Part shown: in pieces, positions 9,476-18,569 of the stretch
Position numbering within the stretch: the first letter of the stretch is position 1
How the letters are laid out: the number at the start of each line of letters is the position of its first letter
Assembly (NCBI GenBank): GCA_035318925.1
Contig: DATHDS010000013.1
Span: 1-64,000 of the forward strand
Direction of reading: 5' to 3'
DNA: 64,000 nt
DNA from: VAXT01 sp035318925
GTDB lineage: Bacteria; Actinomycetota; Thermoleophilia; Gaiellales; Gaiellaceae
Translations under genes and position numbers: made by a program
Notes under the pieces: generated by a model
The model's input: only the letters and a program-made list of their open reading frames with translations
Database searches by the model: none
Told to the model about the DNA's origin: nothing

Positions 9476-10427
9476 CACGGTCCGCATCTGGTACGTCTCC
9501 GCGCAGCGGCTCTGCAACTTCTGTTGTTCGTACTGTGTCTCCATCAACGACTACGCAAAGAGCAGCAGCACGGATTGGCTTGAGGAGGACGACCAAGCGC
9601 GGTTCGAAAGGATTGTGTACTGGATCGCTGAATGCCCGTTCCGCGTGGGTGTCCGACTGGCGACTCTCGGCGAGCCGTTCACCTCTCGACCCTTCCTGGC
9701 GCGAGCGGCATGGCTGACCACTCGTCAAAACGTCGACTTCGTCGAGCTGGTTACGAACGGATCGCTCCTCACGAAACGACTCGATCAGCTCGACCGAGAG
9801 GGTGACATCAGCAAGGTCTCGCTCTGGGTCACCCATCATCACACGCAGATCAGCGTCCCTCGATTCATCGAGAACGCGCGCTTCGCGCAGGAGGAGTACG
9901 GCTGCTTTGTCGTGGTGAACGGCCTGCTCTTTCCAGATAATGAGCCGGCGGTCCTCGAGCTGAAGCTGGCTGCAGAAGAGGCGGGCCTTCGCTTTCATCT
10001 GGATCTCGGTTACGACCCTCTGACGCCTCATGGCGCGCACTCGACGCTTGACGCGATGGTGCCTCTCCTTCGGGAGGAGGACGGGATCGCTCGCGCCATC
10101 CGGCTCGGCGCCGATCCAGAACTCCTTGAGCTCAACCTGTTGGCGATGCGCGACCTTCGCAACCAGTTGTGCAGCGCTGGCCACAACTACTTCTACATCG
10201 GCATCCGGGGCGACGTGTTCCGATGCTCCCGGTACCAGGCGCTGGGCAAGGATCGCCTCGGGAACGTCCTGGACGGTGACTTCGAGCTTCAACTAAACGA
10301 CGCACCGTGGGTCCCGTGCAAAGCGGGTTTCGGCTGCAGTAACAAGGAGGACTTCCTAAACCTGCGACGCGATCGCAAGGGCGGACCCACGGGTCCGAGT
10401 CTCGGCTGGGTCGGTGACGGCAGGTGA
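9468..10427 (+). CDS. Second radical SAM protein
   Basis: The product has 319 residues from the GTG at 9468, which overlaps the upstream stop by 8 bases. A longer frame exists, but the Cys motif follows directly after this start. RLCNFCCSYC at about residues 13-22 gives CxxxCxxC. ATLGEP and ELVTNGSLL are the usual radical SAM barrel positions. C-terminal cysteines in NQLCSAGHNY, VFRCSRY, VPCKAGFGCS form a SPASM-like auxiliary cluster region. Two different radical SAM enzymes in tandem point to successive radical modifications of one substrate, or to partner proteins. Confidence 0.82.
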   Translation: MVDTVRIWYVSAQRLCNFCCSYCVSINDYAKSSSTDWLEEDDQARFERIVYWIAECPFRVGVRLATLGEPFTSRPFLARAAWLTTRQNVDFVELVTNGSLLTKRLDQLDREGDISKVSLWVTHHHTQISVPRFIENARFAQEEYGCFVVVNGLLFPDNEPAVLELKLAAEEAGLRFHLDLGYDPLTPHGAHSTLDAMVPLLREEDGIARAIRLGADPELLELNLLAMRDLRNQLCSAGHNYFYIGIRGDVFRCSRYQALGKDRLGNVLDGDFELQLNDAPWVPCKAGFGCSNKEDFLNLRRDRKGGPTGPSLGWVGDGR

Positions 10428-10553
10428 TAATGACAACCGCCCACCGTCGCCGACGGTGCCTCGAGGAGGGGCACGAAGTGGCGGCGGGACGCCTTTGGGC
10501 GCAGCGGCGGGACGCTCTCAGCCTGTCGATGACGCAACGGAAGGAGCACACGA

Positions 10554-11294
10554 TTGCGCGTAGAGGATATGACGTGGCTCGAGTACCGCGATCTCGTCGC
10601 CACCTGGATCGTCGTCCTGCCGATCGGGGCGATCGACGGACACGGTCCGCATCTCCCACTGTCGACCGACACGATCATCTCGACGTATCTGGCCCACAGG
10701 CTTGAGAGCCACTTGGACGTTCTCGTGCTCCCCGCCATTCCCTACAGCCAGAAGACGGACCCGCCCGCAAGCGGCGGGGAGTTCCCGGGGGTAACGAACC
10801 TGCGCGCATCAACCTTGACGAACGTTGTGGTGGAGGTGTTGCGCGCCTCTTATCGCAATGGTGGTCGGCGGTTCCTCATCATTGATTCGCACAAGGCAAA
10901 CGTCGGCGCGGTACGGGAGTCGGCCGACCTGTTCATCGACGGCGCGCCCGGCGCTCGTGTCATGGCGGCCACGTGGTGGGACGTGGTCTCCGAGCACACT
11001 CGAAACGCTATCGCCGGCGAGACTGGCGTCGGACGCCAAGACGACCACCACGCCGCGATGGTTGAGACAAGCTTGATCATGCACATCGCACCCGGTTCGG
11101 TGCGCCAGGACCTCGTCGGTGACGACAGCATTTCCCGCAGGGCGCGCTACCTGATCCTTCCCGTGCCAGACTCGCTGAAGACACGTGGCGGCATCGTGTA
11201 TCGCGCCAGCATGGCGAGCCCGGCGATCGGCGAGCGACTGGTGGCCGAGATCGTTTCGAACCTGGTCGACGCCGTCAGGCTCGAGCTCATGTGA
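10554..11294 (+). CDS. Creatininase-family amidohydrolase (MftE-like)
   Basis: The product has 246 residues. The TTG start is chosen because AAGGAG lies 7 bases upstream. VVLPIGAIDGHGPHLPLSTD is the family metal-binding motif, normally GSxEQHGPHLPLxTD; here Asp stands in place of Glu. FPGVTNLRASTL, FLIIDSHKANVGAVRE (usually NGHGGN) and QDDHHAAMVETSLIM follow in order. Family members are Zn/Mn amidohydrolases, and MftE of the mycofactocin pathway is a peptidase that releases a radical-SAM-modified C-terminal dipeptide. Its position directly after two radical SAM genes makes a peptide-trimming role attractive. The changed NGHGGN motif (DSHKAN) leaves activity uncertain. Confidence 0.75.
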   Translation: MRVEDMTWLEYRDLVATWIVVLPIGAIDGHGPHLPLSTDTIISTYLAHRLESHLDVLVLPAIPYSQKTDPPASGGEFPGVTNLRASTLTNVVVEVLRASYRNGGRRFLIIDSHKANVGAVRESADLFIDGAPGARVMAATWWDVVSEHTRNAIAGETGVGRQDDHHAAMVETSLIMHIAPGSVRQDLVGDDSISRRARYLILPVPDSLKTRGGIVYRASMASPAIGERLVAEIVSNLVDAVRLELM

Positions 11295-11340
11295 CAGCGG
11301 TAGAAAAAGGGCGGCGTCGGCCTCCCCGTCGAAGGCCCGG

Positions 11341-11823
11341 TTAGCCGTGGCCGATCCACAGGTCAGGTGCGAGATCCAGCAACGACGGTGCCCTCGCCGG
11401 CGATGGTGTGGCCGCAGCGCCCGCCGCGAGGCCGCCGGCGAGCGAGACGCTGTTGACGGTCAGCCCGTAAGACAAGTAGGCATGCCGTGCTGGGGTGTCG
11501 GCCTGGTCGTCCGGTGTCCTCGGGTCGCGAAGCGTCGCGATCAGCGCACCAAGGCGGCACCCGACGCTCACCAACGCTGCACTCGCGGCTCGGGCTACCC
11601 GGGCATCAGTGGCTGCCGCTGCGGACGCAAGGTCGTCCAACAGGCGGTATGGACGGAGTCCCGGCAGGCAATCGGCGGTTGCCAGCGCGCAAAAGGCGTC
11701 TCGTAAGACCGCTTCGTCAGCGCGCATCCCGGTGATTTCCCCGCACCCGAAGTCACCGATGACTACCTGGCCCAGCGATGCGTCCATCGTCAGCTCCAGG
11801 GGATTGAAGTCCGCGGCTGACAT
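11341..11823 (-). CDS. Hypothetical protein (160 aa), possibly a kinase-domain remnant
   Basis: The sequence has alternating alanine-rich helices and VVIGDFGCGEITG near the N-terminus. The latter half (AASAALVSVGCRLGALIATL, then VSLAGGLAAG) faintly resembles the C-terminal part of ROK sugar kinases, but at 160 residues it would be less than half of one. The reading is plausible, the function open. It lies 55 bp downstream of the HAD phosphatase on the same strand. Confidence 0.4.
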   Translation of the reverse strand: MSAADFNPLELTMDASLGQVVIGDFGCGEITGMRADEAVLRDAFCALATADCLPGLRPYRLLDDLASAAAATDARVARAASAALVSVGCRLGALIATLRDPRTPDDQADTPARHAYLSYGLTVNSVSLAGGLAAGAAATPSPARAPSLLDLAPDLWIGHG

Positions 11824-11878
11824 GCCTCAAGTCTGCACGACCTGCACGTCTGAAGGCTGCCTCACAGCTGCGGCTTTT

Positions 11879-12781
11879 TCAGGAAAGGCGCGCGAGTAGA
11901 TCCTCCAGGTAAGCGGCCACGCCGTCGTCGATATTGGACAATGTTGTCTCAGCCGCGGCGGCCCGAGCCTCGGCGTGCGCGTTGGCGACCGCAACCGATC
12001 GGCCCGCCCAGCGCAGCATCGAAACGTCGTTCGGCATATCGCCGAAAGCGAGCACATCGATCGGGGGAATGCCCAACTCCTCGGCGAGGGCCGCCAGCGC
12101 GGTGGCTTTGGTCACGCCCCGCCGCGTCATCTCCACGAGTCCGCCATAGCCCGGGCGGGTCGCCTCCACCAGGTCGGCGACGGTACCGGTAACCAGTTTG
12201 TTGAACGAGTCGGAGTCGCGCCCGGGGGCGCGAGCCATCAGCTTCACCACCGGGGTACTGGTCAGCTCGGCGAGCCCAACCGGGAACGCGGCATTCCCGG
12301 CGTCGTGGAGTATCGGCCATTGCGGCTCGTGCAGCAGCCGCCGACCGAAGTCCACCTCGGCGGCGAACACCACGTCAGGCACCCGCTGCCGAAGCCGCAG
12401 GCACACCTCGCGTACGTCGGCCGACTCCATCGGCTGACAGGTGCGCACCACATCCGCGGTCGGGTCGTACACGACCGCGCCATTCGCGCAGATCGCGGGA
12501 TACGGGGCCCCGAGATCGGCGTACACGAGCGAAAGCTTGCGCAGCGAACGACCAGTGACAAGCACGATCGTCGCTCCCGCAGCGGCGGCACGGTCCAGCG
12601 CGAGGGCATTGCGCCGGCTGACGCCCAAACTCGCGCCACTCAGCGTCCCGTCCAGATCGGTGGCGATCAGCCGGGGCAGCCCGCGCGGAGCCCCTGCGCG
12701 CTGCTCGGTCGGGCCGGGGTGACGACAAGGGCCGAAGGGGGGAGCACGTTTGGGGCTACCAGTGCCGTAACGCGCTTTCAC
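11879..12781 (-). CDS. HAD-superfamily (Cof-type) phosphatase
   Basis: The product has 300 residues including a variable N-terminus of about 35. LIATDLDGTLSG is HAD motif 1 with the nucleophile Asp and general-acid Asp. IVLVTGRSL gives motif 2 (Thr), and the C-terminal VLAFGDMPNDVSMLRWAG is motif 4 with the metal-binding Asp pair. The large middle segment is a C2B-type cap of sugar-phosphate phosphatases. The GTG start lies 12 bp after the monooxygenase stop, so the two are probably co-transcribed. A phosphatase in a locus with kinases and glycosyltransferases suggests dephosphorylation of a sugar phosphate or of a phosphorylated protected intermediate. Confidence 0.8.
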   Translation of the reverse strand: MKARYGTGSPKRAPPFGPCRHPGPTEQRAGAPRGLPRLIATDLDGTLSGASLGVSRRNALALDRAAAAGATIVLVTGRSLRKLSLVYADLGAPYPAICANGAVVYDPTADVVRTCQPMESADVREVCLRLRQRVPDVVFAAEVDFGRRLLHEPQWPILHDAGNAAFPVGLAELTSTPVVKLMARAPGRDSDSFNKLVTGTVADLVEATRPGYGGLVEMTRRGVTKATALAALAEELGIPPIDVLAFGDMPNDVSMLRWAGRSVAVANAHAEARAAAAETTLSNIDDGVAAYLEDLLARLS

Positions 12782-12793
12782 AGCTGGCTGGCG

Positions 12794-13873
12794 CTACTCG
12801 TCGTTAAGCGCAAACTCGAAGGCACGAAGAATGTGCATTAGATCGTCGCGCGAGCGCGGCTTGTCGAGAATGACATGGTGGTGACCAGCGCGCAGGTACC
12901 GCCGTAGATAATGGCCCACGTCGGCATGTGACCCCACAAGGTAGGGGCAGAACGTCTTGTGCGTTTTGTACGGACCCAACCAGTAGACGCCATCGATGGT
13001 CTCCGCGTCAGATTCGTACGACAACTGGTGGTGCCAGTGTGAATCGGAACTCGCGAGTATGTCATCGTGCTGCTGACGTCCGCTCGGGTCGTCCGGAAAC
13101 CGGGCCGTCGCCTCTGCCCAAGCTGCGGCGCGACTCTCGCGCGCGAGAACGCCAACTCGAATCCCGCGTCGGGACAAGCCAGCGTTTCCTGATCGGGCGC
13201 TCGCACTCCCTCGGCCGCCGCCGTTCGGTCGTGGATACTCGACTGCTATTGCCCCGATCTTCTCTGCGCAGCGCTGCCCGGCCCGCGACGAGCCCGAAAC
13301 CATCACCAGAGGCATGAGCTCCGGCCGGGGGAGGGGTCCAAGGCGGAGTCGACGGACGTCGTAAAACTCGCCAGCTGCCGTTATCGGTTCTGAGCCTCTG
13401 AGGAGATCGACAACGAGGCGCCCATATTCTGCAAGCCTGTCGTAGCGACGGTCGTGGTCTAGCTTGTCCCCGAGCGCGATCAGGTCAAATGGAAAGCCTC
13501 CTGCCACAAAGTTCAGCGCAACGCGTCGTTCGAAGAGGTGGGCGAATGAGGCTACCGCCTTCGCAACCGTGAAGGGGTGCATGTAGAGGGGCTGGACGGC
13601 GACGAGTGGCGCGAGCCGGCGGGTCGTAGTCAGAATCTCGTGGGCCACGATCCACGGGTCAAGCAGGCTATTGTCGCTGTAGACGAGCGTCCCTAGGCAG
13701 CCGGCGTCATCGCTCCAGCGCGAGATGCGTCGCACTTTTTCTAGATAGGCGTGCCCTTCATCGCCATTCGATGCCGGGCAGGTCGTGTATACCGAGATTC
13801 CAGCCAAGTCTCGGAACGTCTCGGCAGGCCGCCGCGAGACCACTCCCGCTCCGATCCCGGAATCGTCACGCAT
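12794..13873 (-). CDS. Luciferase-like (LLM) flavin-dependent monooxygenase
   Basis: The product has 359 residues. DDAGCLGTLVYSDNSLLDPW, APLVAVQPLYMHPFTVAKAV and RRVALNFVAGGFPFDL follow the TIM-barrel order of bacterial luciferase/alkanesulfonate monooxygenase relatives, and RRYDRLAEYGRLVVDLL is the conserved helix after the barrel core. The middle stretch (PRPNGGGRGSASARSG) is more basic and less family-like than the flanks, but the frame is continuous. Such enzymes use FMNH2 from a separate reductase to hydroxylate or oxidatively cleave small substrates and are often found with NRPS-type genes. Its neighbour downstream is the HAD phosphatase. Confidence 0.8.
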   Translation of the reverse strand: MRDDSGIGAGVVSRRPAETFRDLAGISVYTTCPASNGDEGHAYLEKVRRISRWSDDAGCLGTLVYSDNSLLDPWIVAHEILTTTRRLAPLVAVQPLYMHPFTVAKAVASFAHLFERRVALNFVAGGFPFDLIALGDKLDHDRRYDRLAEYGRLVVDLLRGSEPITAAGEFYDVRRLRLGPLPRPELMPLVMVSGSSRAGQRCAEKIGAIAVEYPRPNGGGRGSASARSGNAGLSRRGIRVGVLARESRAAAWAEATARFPDDPSGRQQHDDILASSDSHWHHQLSYESDAETIDGVYWLGPYKTHKTFCPYLVGSHADVGHYLRRYLRAGHHHVILDKPRSRDDLMHILRAFEFALNDE

Positions 13874-14067
13874 CGCTTTCCGATCTCAACGTTGGCGAAT
13901 CCTATCCGAGACATCGCGAACGCTTGGTCAATACACCTCGCGAGCGCAGGATATGTGTTTAACGACAACTGAGCGACAGGTGGTCCGCCGTGGACGTCCG
14001 AGGAGGTGGTGCGTCCGGGCTTTGCTCGTTGGTCGTTTGCATCGCTTCAGCCAGCCTGGAGATATAG

Positions 14068-14817
14068 GCTGACAACATCGGCCTCACGCCGGCTCTCCGT
14101 GTCGCCCACCTCGATGCTCGACCCTTCCCGTGGGTCCCACCGCCTTGCGAACTCGACCTGCCTTCGCAATCTCTACACCTCTGGCGCGCCGAGCATTGGC
14201 CGGGCGATCGCGTTGAGCAGCTACTAAGCGAGCAAGAGCTGGCGATCGGGGCCGCCTTCGCTTTCGAGGACGCGCGGCGCGCCTTCGTTACCCGCCGGGC
14301 TATCGTCCGTGACGTCCTTGCTCGGTACCTCCGACGTCCACCGGATTCTCACGAATGGGTCTGGGACGATCGCGGCGGACTGTCGGCCGCCGGAACCGAA
14401 CTGCAGTTCAGCACGTCGGGACGCAGCACGAATTTCTTCTGCGCGGTGTCCGTCAGTGACGCTGTGGGCTGTGGATCCGAGATTGTCGAAGAGATCCCGC
14501 TGGAGGTTCTCGAGCGAGAGCTCTTCTTGACTGCTCGCGAATGCAAACGCGCTCGCGCGCTCCCTTCGTCGGCTCGGGCCGAGTTTGCATTTCGGCTCTG
14601 GGGGCTAAAAGAAGCTTTCTTTACCGCTCTGCTAGACGAGTGGGAGACCGCCTCAGAGTTTCTTGAGCCGCAGGGGCCACAAGACGCTCTGGAGGCCGCC
14701 GGGCCCGAAGTCGGATGGTTCAGCGTCGAAATCCCTCTTAGCGCGCCAAATGTCGGATTCGTGGCAGTACAAGGTCGTCCTCGTCCGGTGTCACTTTGGA
14801 AGTGGGAGCCGCGCTGA
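14068..14817 (+). pseudogene. Sfp-type phosphopantetheinyl transferase without a canonical start
   Basis: The open frame after the in-frame TAG at 14065 reads as a PPTase: SLHLWRAEHWPGDRVEQLLS, AFEDARRAFVTRRAIVRDVL, TELQFSTSGRSTNFFCAVSV, then FLTARECKRARALP and FRLWGLKEAFF. The RLWGLKEA helix is the family metal/CoA signature. Yet no ATG, GTG or TTG occurs in this frame before GTG 14446, which would remove the N-terminal half. Either a rare start (for example CTG 14158 or ATC 14077) is used, or the 5' end is damaged. The usual GVDVE-type motif is also weak (AVGCGSEIVEE). A second, intact PPTase lies at 26357. Confidence 0.65.
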
Positions 14818-15545
14818 CCGAGCACGTGCACTTCATCGATTGCCATAGCCACGTCGTACCATCCGGCGACGATGGCGTGCAGACGGTCGAGGAGGGCCTA
14901 AAGTACTGCCAGGAGGCGTATCGGCGGGGCACGACGGTCCTATTCGCTACGCCGCATGTCGCACCGGCTGGTGCTTACCCTATGTATCCGGAACGCGAGG
15001 CCGAGTTTCGCGAAAACCTCGCTTCGATGCGCAAGCAGGCAACCCTTGATCTGCGCGTTGGGTTCGAGGTTGCTCCGGCCTCCTCGCTTCTCAACGAGGA
15101 CCCCCATCGATATGCGCTTGAGGGCACGAACCTCCTCCTCATCGAGACCGCTCGTAGTAAGCCGCTGGACGAGTTGGTGATGCTGGGCGAGCATGCAGAG
15201 GCGGCCGGGCTTCGCCCGCTCATCGCGCACCCCGAATACTCCTGGGCGATCCTCCGGAATCCGTCGCTCGCAGACGGACTTGCCGAACGAGGTTGGTTAC
15301 TGCAAGTCAGCGCGGAATCTGTGTGCGGGTTGGTCGACCAGGTGACTGAGCGCGTCGCGTGGTCGCTACTTCTTCGCGGAGTCGCAACTGTTGTAGCCAG
15401 CGATGGGCACGGTCCCCGACGGCCGCCCTACCTAGACGTCGTCTACAGGATCGTGTGCGAACGCTTGTCGGATCATGCCGATCCTCTCTTCAATGGGAGA
15501 AACCTCGGTGTCGTCGCAACTCGCGACCAACCGGTACGCTCGTGA
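14796..15545 (+). CDS. PHP-family phosphatase, CpsB/YwqE-like
   Basis: The product has 249 residues (TTG start; GTG 14826 is an alternative). FIDCHSHVVPSGDDGVQTVE matches the DxHxHxxPxxDDG motif of Gram-positive capsule tyrosine phosphatases CpsB/YwqE, a PHP-fold metalloenzyme. FATPHVAPAG, IETARSKPLDELV, RPLIAHPEYSW and VVASDGHG supply further metal ligands in the expected order. These enzymes hydrolyse phosphotyrosine or phosphorylated metabolites. The start overlaps the end of the PPTase frame by 22 bp. With no polysaccharide export genes here, a metabolite phosphatase role in the cluster is as likely as capsule control. Confidence 0.75.
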   Translation: MEVGAALTEHVHFIDCHSHVVPSGDDGVQTVEEGLKYCQEAYRRGTTVLFATPHVAPAGAYPMYPEREAEFRENLASMRKQATLDLRVGFEVAPASSLLNEDPHRYALEGTNLLLIETARSKPLDELVMLGEHAEAAGLRPLIAHPEYSWAILRNPSLADGLAERGWLLQVSAESVCGLVDQVTERVAWSLLLRGVATVVASDGHGPRRPPYLDVVYRIVCERLSDHADPLFNGRNLGVVATRDQPVRS

Positions 15546-16398
15546 GGATCTTTTACTGGTTGACGATTAGGGGAACTCACCTACTGTAGGTTCTTCAGCG
15601 ACAATAATTTCCAACTGCTCTGAAGAGATCCGAATATGAGCCATCTGCAGTCCGCAGCGCTTGTCGAAGTCAGAAGCAATACGTCGCGCCTTCGCGACGC
15701 GGCCATCCGCGTCGTCAGTGCAGTACTCAATCAAGCACGATCAATGGGGCGACGCCGCGCTGCCATATTGTGCGTCGAGCAGGCACAGCAGCTGTTTTGA
15801 GCTAGCGGTCTTTAGCCCCAACCGGCATTAGCCCGCGGGCTGCAAAGGATCTCGATTCGGCTTGCGAGCGACCTTGGCCGCCAAGTGGCAACCTCACACT
15901 CGTGGCTCCCCAACCAAGCCTGCTCAGCGTCTCGATCGCGAACTGTTGAACCAGGCTCGGGCGAGTCGTCCATCAGCCGGACGCGTCATTTGCTCGCATA
16001 CCTTCGACGGGAACGACCCTAGCAACCCACTGTCGACCCGAAGGGCCATCACACCGTAAGATGCGCTTCGCATGTCGCAGCGCGGGCGCGATCTCGCCGC
16101 CTCGTCGGCTTTCGCCCTTCGGGATCCCTCGAAAGCGTCCACGCCGCTTGAACCTCAGGCTTTGGTGCGAAGCAAATCGATCGACAGCTCTAGTTTGGGC
16201 TGGATCGGCGCATGAGTGGAGTGTCTCGGGCGTGGTGCCTCTCGCCAATCATGCGGGACTCTCGTGCAGTCGGACCGTCTCCACCGATCGCGGGTTTCGC
16301 GTCGCGCTATCTCTACAGCCGGCTGCGGCTGACTGACTATTCGACACGGTCAGGGAATCGGCCTTGAGTCCGCCCACCGCGCTCCTAGGAACAAGCTC
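15546..16398. other. 850-bp stretch without a gene inside the biosynthetic locus
   Basis: No open frame shows family motifs; the longest (16061-16336) is an arginine/proline-rich shadow. A candidate promoter, TTGACG at 15560 and TACTGT at 15582, lies right after the PHP gene, so a transcript may start here. The next certain gene begins at 16399. The stretch is lower in GC than most of the window and may be a decayed gene. Confidence 0.45.
15560..15587 (+). promoter_or_regulatory. Candidate sigma-70 promoter
   Basis: TTGACG (15560-15565), 16 bases, TACTGT (15582-15587). No gene follows closely; the carrier-thioesterase gene starts 800 bp downstream. Confidence 0.3.
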
Positions 16399-17493
16399 TT
16401 GAGCGTCAATGAACGGCCTGCAGCGCAAGGACCGCGTGATGCTGTTGAGGTTCAGCTCTGCGACATCTGGCAGGCCATTTTGAATCGGCCATTTGTAGGT
16501 GTTGATGATGATTTCTTCGACCTCGGCGGAGACTCCCTTCTGGCGATTCGCGTCATAGCCGAGGTGGATCGATTGTTCGGCGCGCGGCTTAGTCCTGCAG
16601 ATTTCCTTACGTCTCCGCGTGTGGCTGACGTAGGGAGTCTCATCCGCACCGCCGGGCCCATGCGTGCGGAAATGCCGTTGGTGCGTATTCAGGCGGGTGG
16701 TAAAGCGAGGTCACCGCTATATCTATTTCACGCACTTTCGGGCACGGTCCTGCCGTACGTCTCACTGGCACGGGCGCTCGGGTCCGAGCGAACGATATGG
16801 GGACTTCAATCTCCAGGCCTCAATTCCGGTGAGGCGCCGCTGGCTTCGATTGAGGCTATGGCGGCAACGTACCTACGCCACATGCGTGAGGTTCACCCAG
16901 GAGGAACGTGGCACCTGGCTGGCTACTCGTTTGGAGGTCTTATCGCGTTTGAGGCCGCGAGACGATTGTCTGCCGATGCTCAAGAGGTTGGCTTCGTCGG
17001 ACTGATCGACACGGCGGCATCGACTCCACAACCACCATCGGAGCAACAAATGCTCACCAATCACCTGCGCAATCTTGCGCGTCGCGTCCTTCACCTCGAC
17101 ATCGATTTGGAGTGGCTTTATCGGCTCCCCCGAGACCAGCAAATAAGCGTGCTCCTAAAGCGAGGTGTTGCTGAGGGGAGGCTGCCTGCGGACTACGACG
17201 CGGATCGAGTGCACCAGCTGCTCAAAATCCGGCTCCATAACAGGATCGTCGAAGCAGAGTACCAGCCGAAGCCGTACGCGGGCAAAGTTGTCCTCTTTTC
17301 CTCAGCCGCCACTGCAGCGGACCGGCACTTGGGTTGGGACGCTTATGTCGACACAATCATTGAGCATAAGATCTCCGACGATGAGTATTCGACAGGTTCT
17401 CTAGATGCGCACCTTGCGGTTCTCGAGTCAGATACGGTCGTAGAGGTTTCTCGCGTGATGCACAGGTATATGCGTTCAGCGGACATCGAATAA
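16399..17493 (+). CDS. Carrier protein-thioesterase didomain (NRPS-like)
   Basis: The product has 364 residues. Residues ~15-85 are a peptidyl carrier domain: DDDFFDLGGDSLLAIRVIAE contains the Ser that receives phosphopantetheine. From about 100 onward lies a type I thioesterase: SPLYLFHALSGTVLPYVSLA, TYLRHMREVHPGGTWHLAGY, and the GYSFGG nucleophile elbow with catalytic Ser. VVLFSSAATAA precedes the C-terminal His region (GSLDAHLAVLES). This is a minimal termination module: the substrate is loaded on the carrier in trans and released by hydrolysis or transfer. It starts the plus-strand row with the GT2 and type II thioesterase genes. Confidence 0.88.
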   Translation: MSVNERPAAQGPRDAVEVQLCDIWQAILNRPFVGVDDDFFDLGGDSLLAIRVIAEVDRLFGARLSPADFLTSPRVADVGSLIRTAGPMRAEMPLVRIQAGGKARSPLYLFHALSGTVLPYVSLARALGSERTIWGLQSPGLNSGEAPLASIEAMAATYLRHMREVHPGGTWHLAGYSFGGLIAFEAARRLSADAQEVGFVGLIDTAASTPQPPSEQQMLTNHLRNLARRVLHLDIDLEWLYRLPRDQQISVLLKRGVAEGRLPADYDADRVHQLLKIRLHNRIVEAEYQPKPYAGKVVLFSSAATAADRHLGWDAYVDTIIEHKISDDEYSTGSLDAHLAVLESDTVVEVSRVMHRYMRSADIE

Positions 17494-17629
17494 TGAACGC
17501 ACCATTGCAGGCACATCGCACACACGGGCCGCGTACGCTACTCCGGTGGTCCGGTAGCACTCATCGTGACTGGCAGGGATCGTGTTACACACCCCCGCCT
17601 TGCATTGGTCAGGAGCACTGTCGAGGGCG

Positions 17630-18559
17630 ATGATCACTGTAATAATTCCGACTCTCAACAGGCCCCGCCTCCTCACAGAGGCTCTCCGGAGCGTCGGGGG
17701 CCAGCACTACAAAGACCTCGAAGTTATTGTCGTTAATGATGGTGGCACCTCACTGGAGGCCGTCGTTGAGCCATGGAGAAGAAGACTCCGCCTGACGTTG
17801 ATTGAACTAGAGCATTGGAATGGCGTAAGTGGTGCCCGCAATGTGGGTATCGACCACGCCTCCGGCGAGTTCATCGCGTTTCTCGATGACGACGATGTAT
17901 TCCTGCCTCAACATCTCGCTCGCGCACGTTCCGAATTAAGGAACGGCGCAGACTTTGTCTATACCGCGGCTGCCGTCAGCGAGAAGCGACTGATGGAGCT
18001 TCCTCCCGGGTGGGCGAAGACGATGCATACGAAAGCGTACGAATTCAGCGATCGCTTTCTATTAGTTGCTAACTTCATCCACACTGGATCGGTTGTCGCT
18101 CGGAACTTTGCGTCGACGCCAGTTAGATTCGACGAGACGCTTGCTGTGTGTGAGGATTGGGATCTTTGGATCGCTCTGCAAATGCAATTGGGGTACTCCG
18201 CCAGCTTTGTCGATGAACTGACTTCGATCCATCATCGAGTCCCGGGATCGAGAGGACTAATAGCTACTGCGCAGACCGTTGCCCCGACGCCACTGTCACG
18301 CGCAAGAGCGCAGATTCACGAGAAATGGAAAACAACGGACCGCCAAGTCGCGGCTCATCGGGCGTGGCTGGCCGAGTTCGAGGCCTACCGGAACGAACGG
18401 ATATCACTCGGGCTGCCCGTGCCGAAGCACTTGTTCGATACGGTGCTGAGGCACCTGCACGGCTGCTTTGCGCGGGGAGACTGCGCAGACTATGCAGCGA
18501 TTAGTCGCCTGTTCACCGCGCCGGAGCCGGCTGCACAGTATCTCGGTCGCCTAAAGTAG
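17630..18559 (+). CDS. Glycosyltransferase family 2
   Basis: The ATG at 17630 begins MITVIIPTLNRPRLLTEALR, the start of the GT-A fold; the frame is open from 17582, but this M fits the family. EVIVVNDGG and FIAFLDDDDVFLPQHL carry the nucleotide and DxD metal sites. CEDWDLWIALQMQLG is the typical ED acceptor/catalytic segment. There is no membrane helix, so it is a soluble 309-residue enzyme. It lies between the carrier-thioesterase and the type II thioesterase genes (10-bp gap to the latter), which suggests sugar transfer to the peptide product. Confidence 0.85.
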   Translation: MITVIIPTLNRPRLLTEALRSVGGQHYKDLEVIVVNDGGTSLEAVVEPWRRRLRLTLIELEHWNGVSGARNVGIDHASGEFIAFLDDDDVFLPQHLARARSELRNGADFVYTAAAVSEKRLMELPPGWAKTMHTKAYEFSDRFLLVANFIHTGSVVARNFASTPVRFDETLAVCEDWDLWIALQMQLGYSASFVDELTSIHHRVPGSRGLIATAQTVAPTPLSRARAQIHEKWKTTDRQVAAHRAWLAEFEAYRNERISLGLPVPKHLFDTVLRHLHGCFARGDCADYAAISRLFTAPEPAAQYLGRLK

Positions 18560-18569
18560 GCGTACTCTC

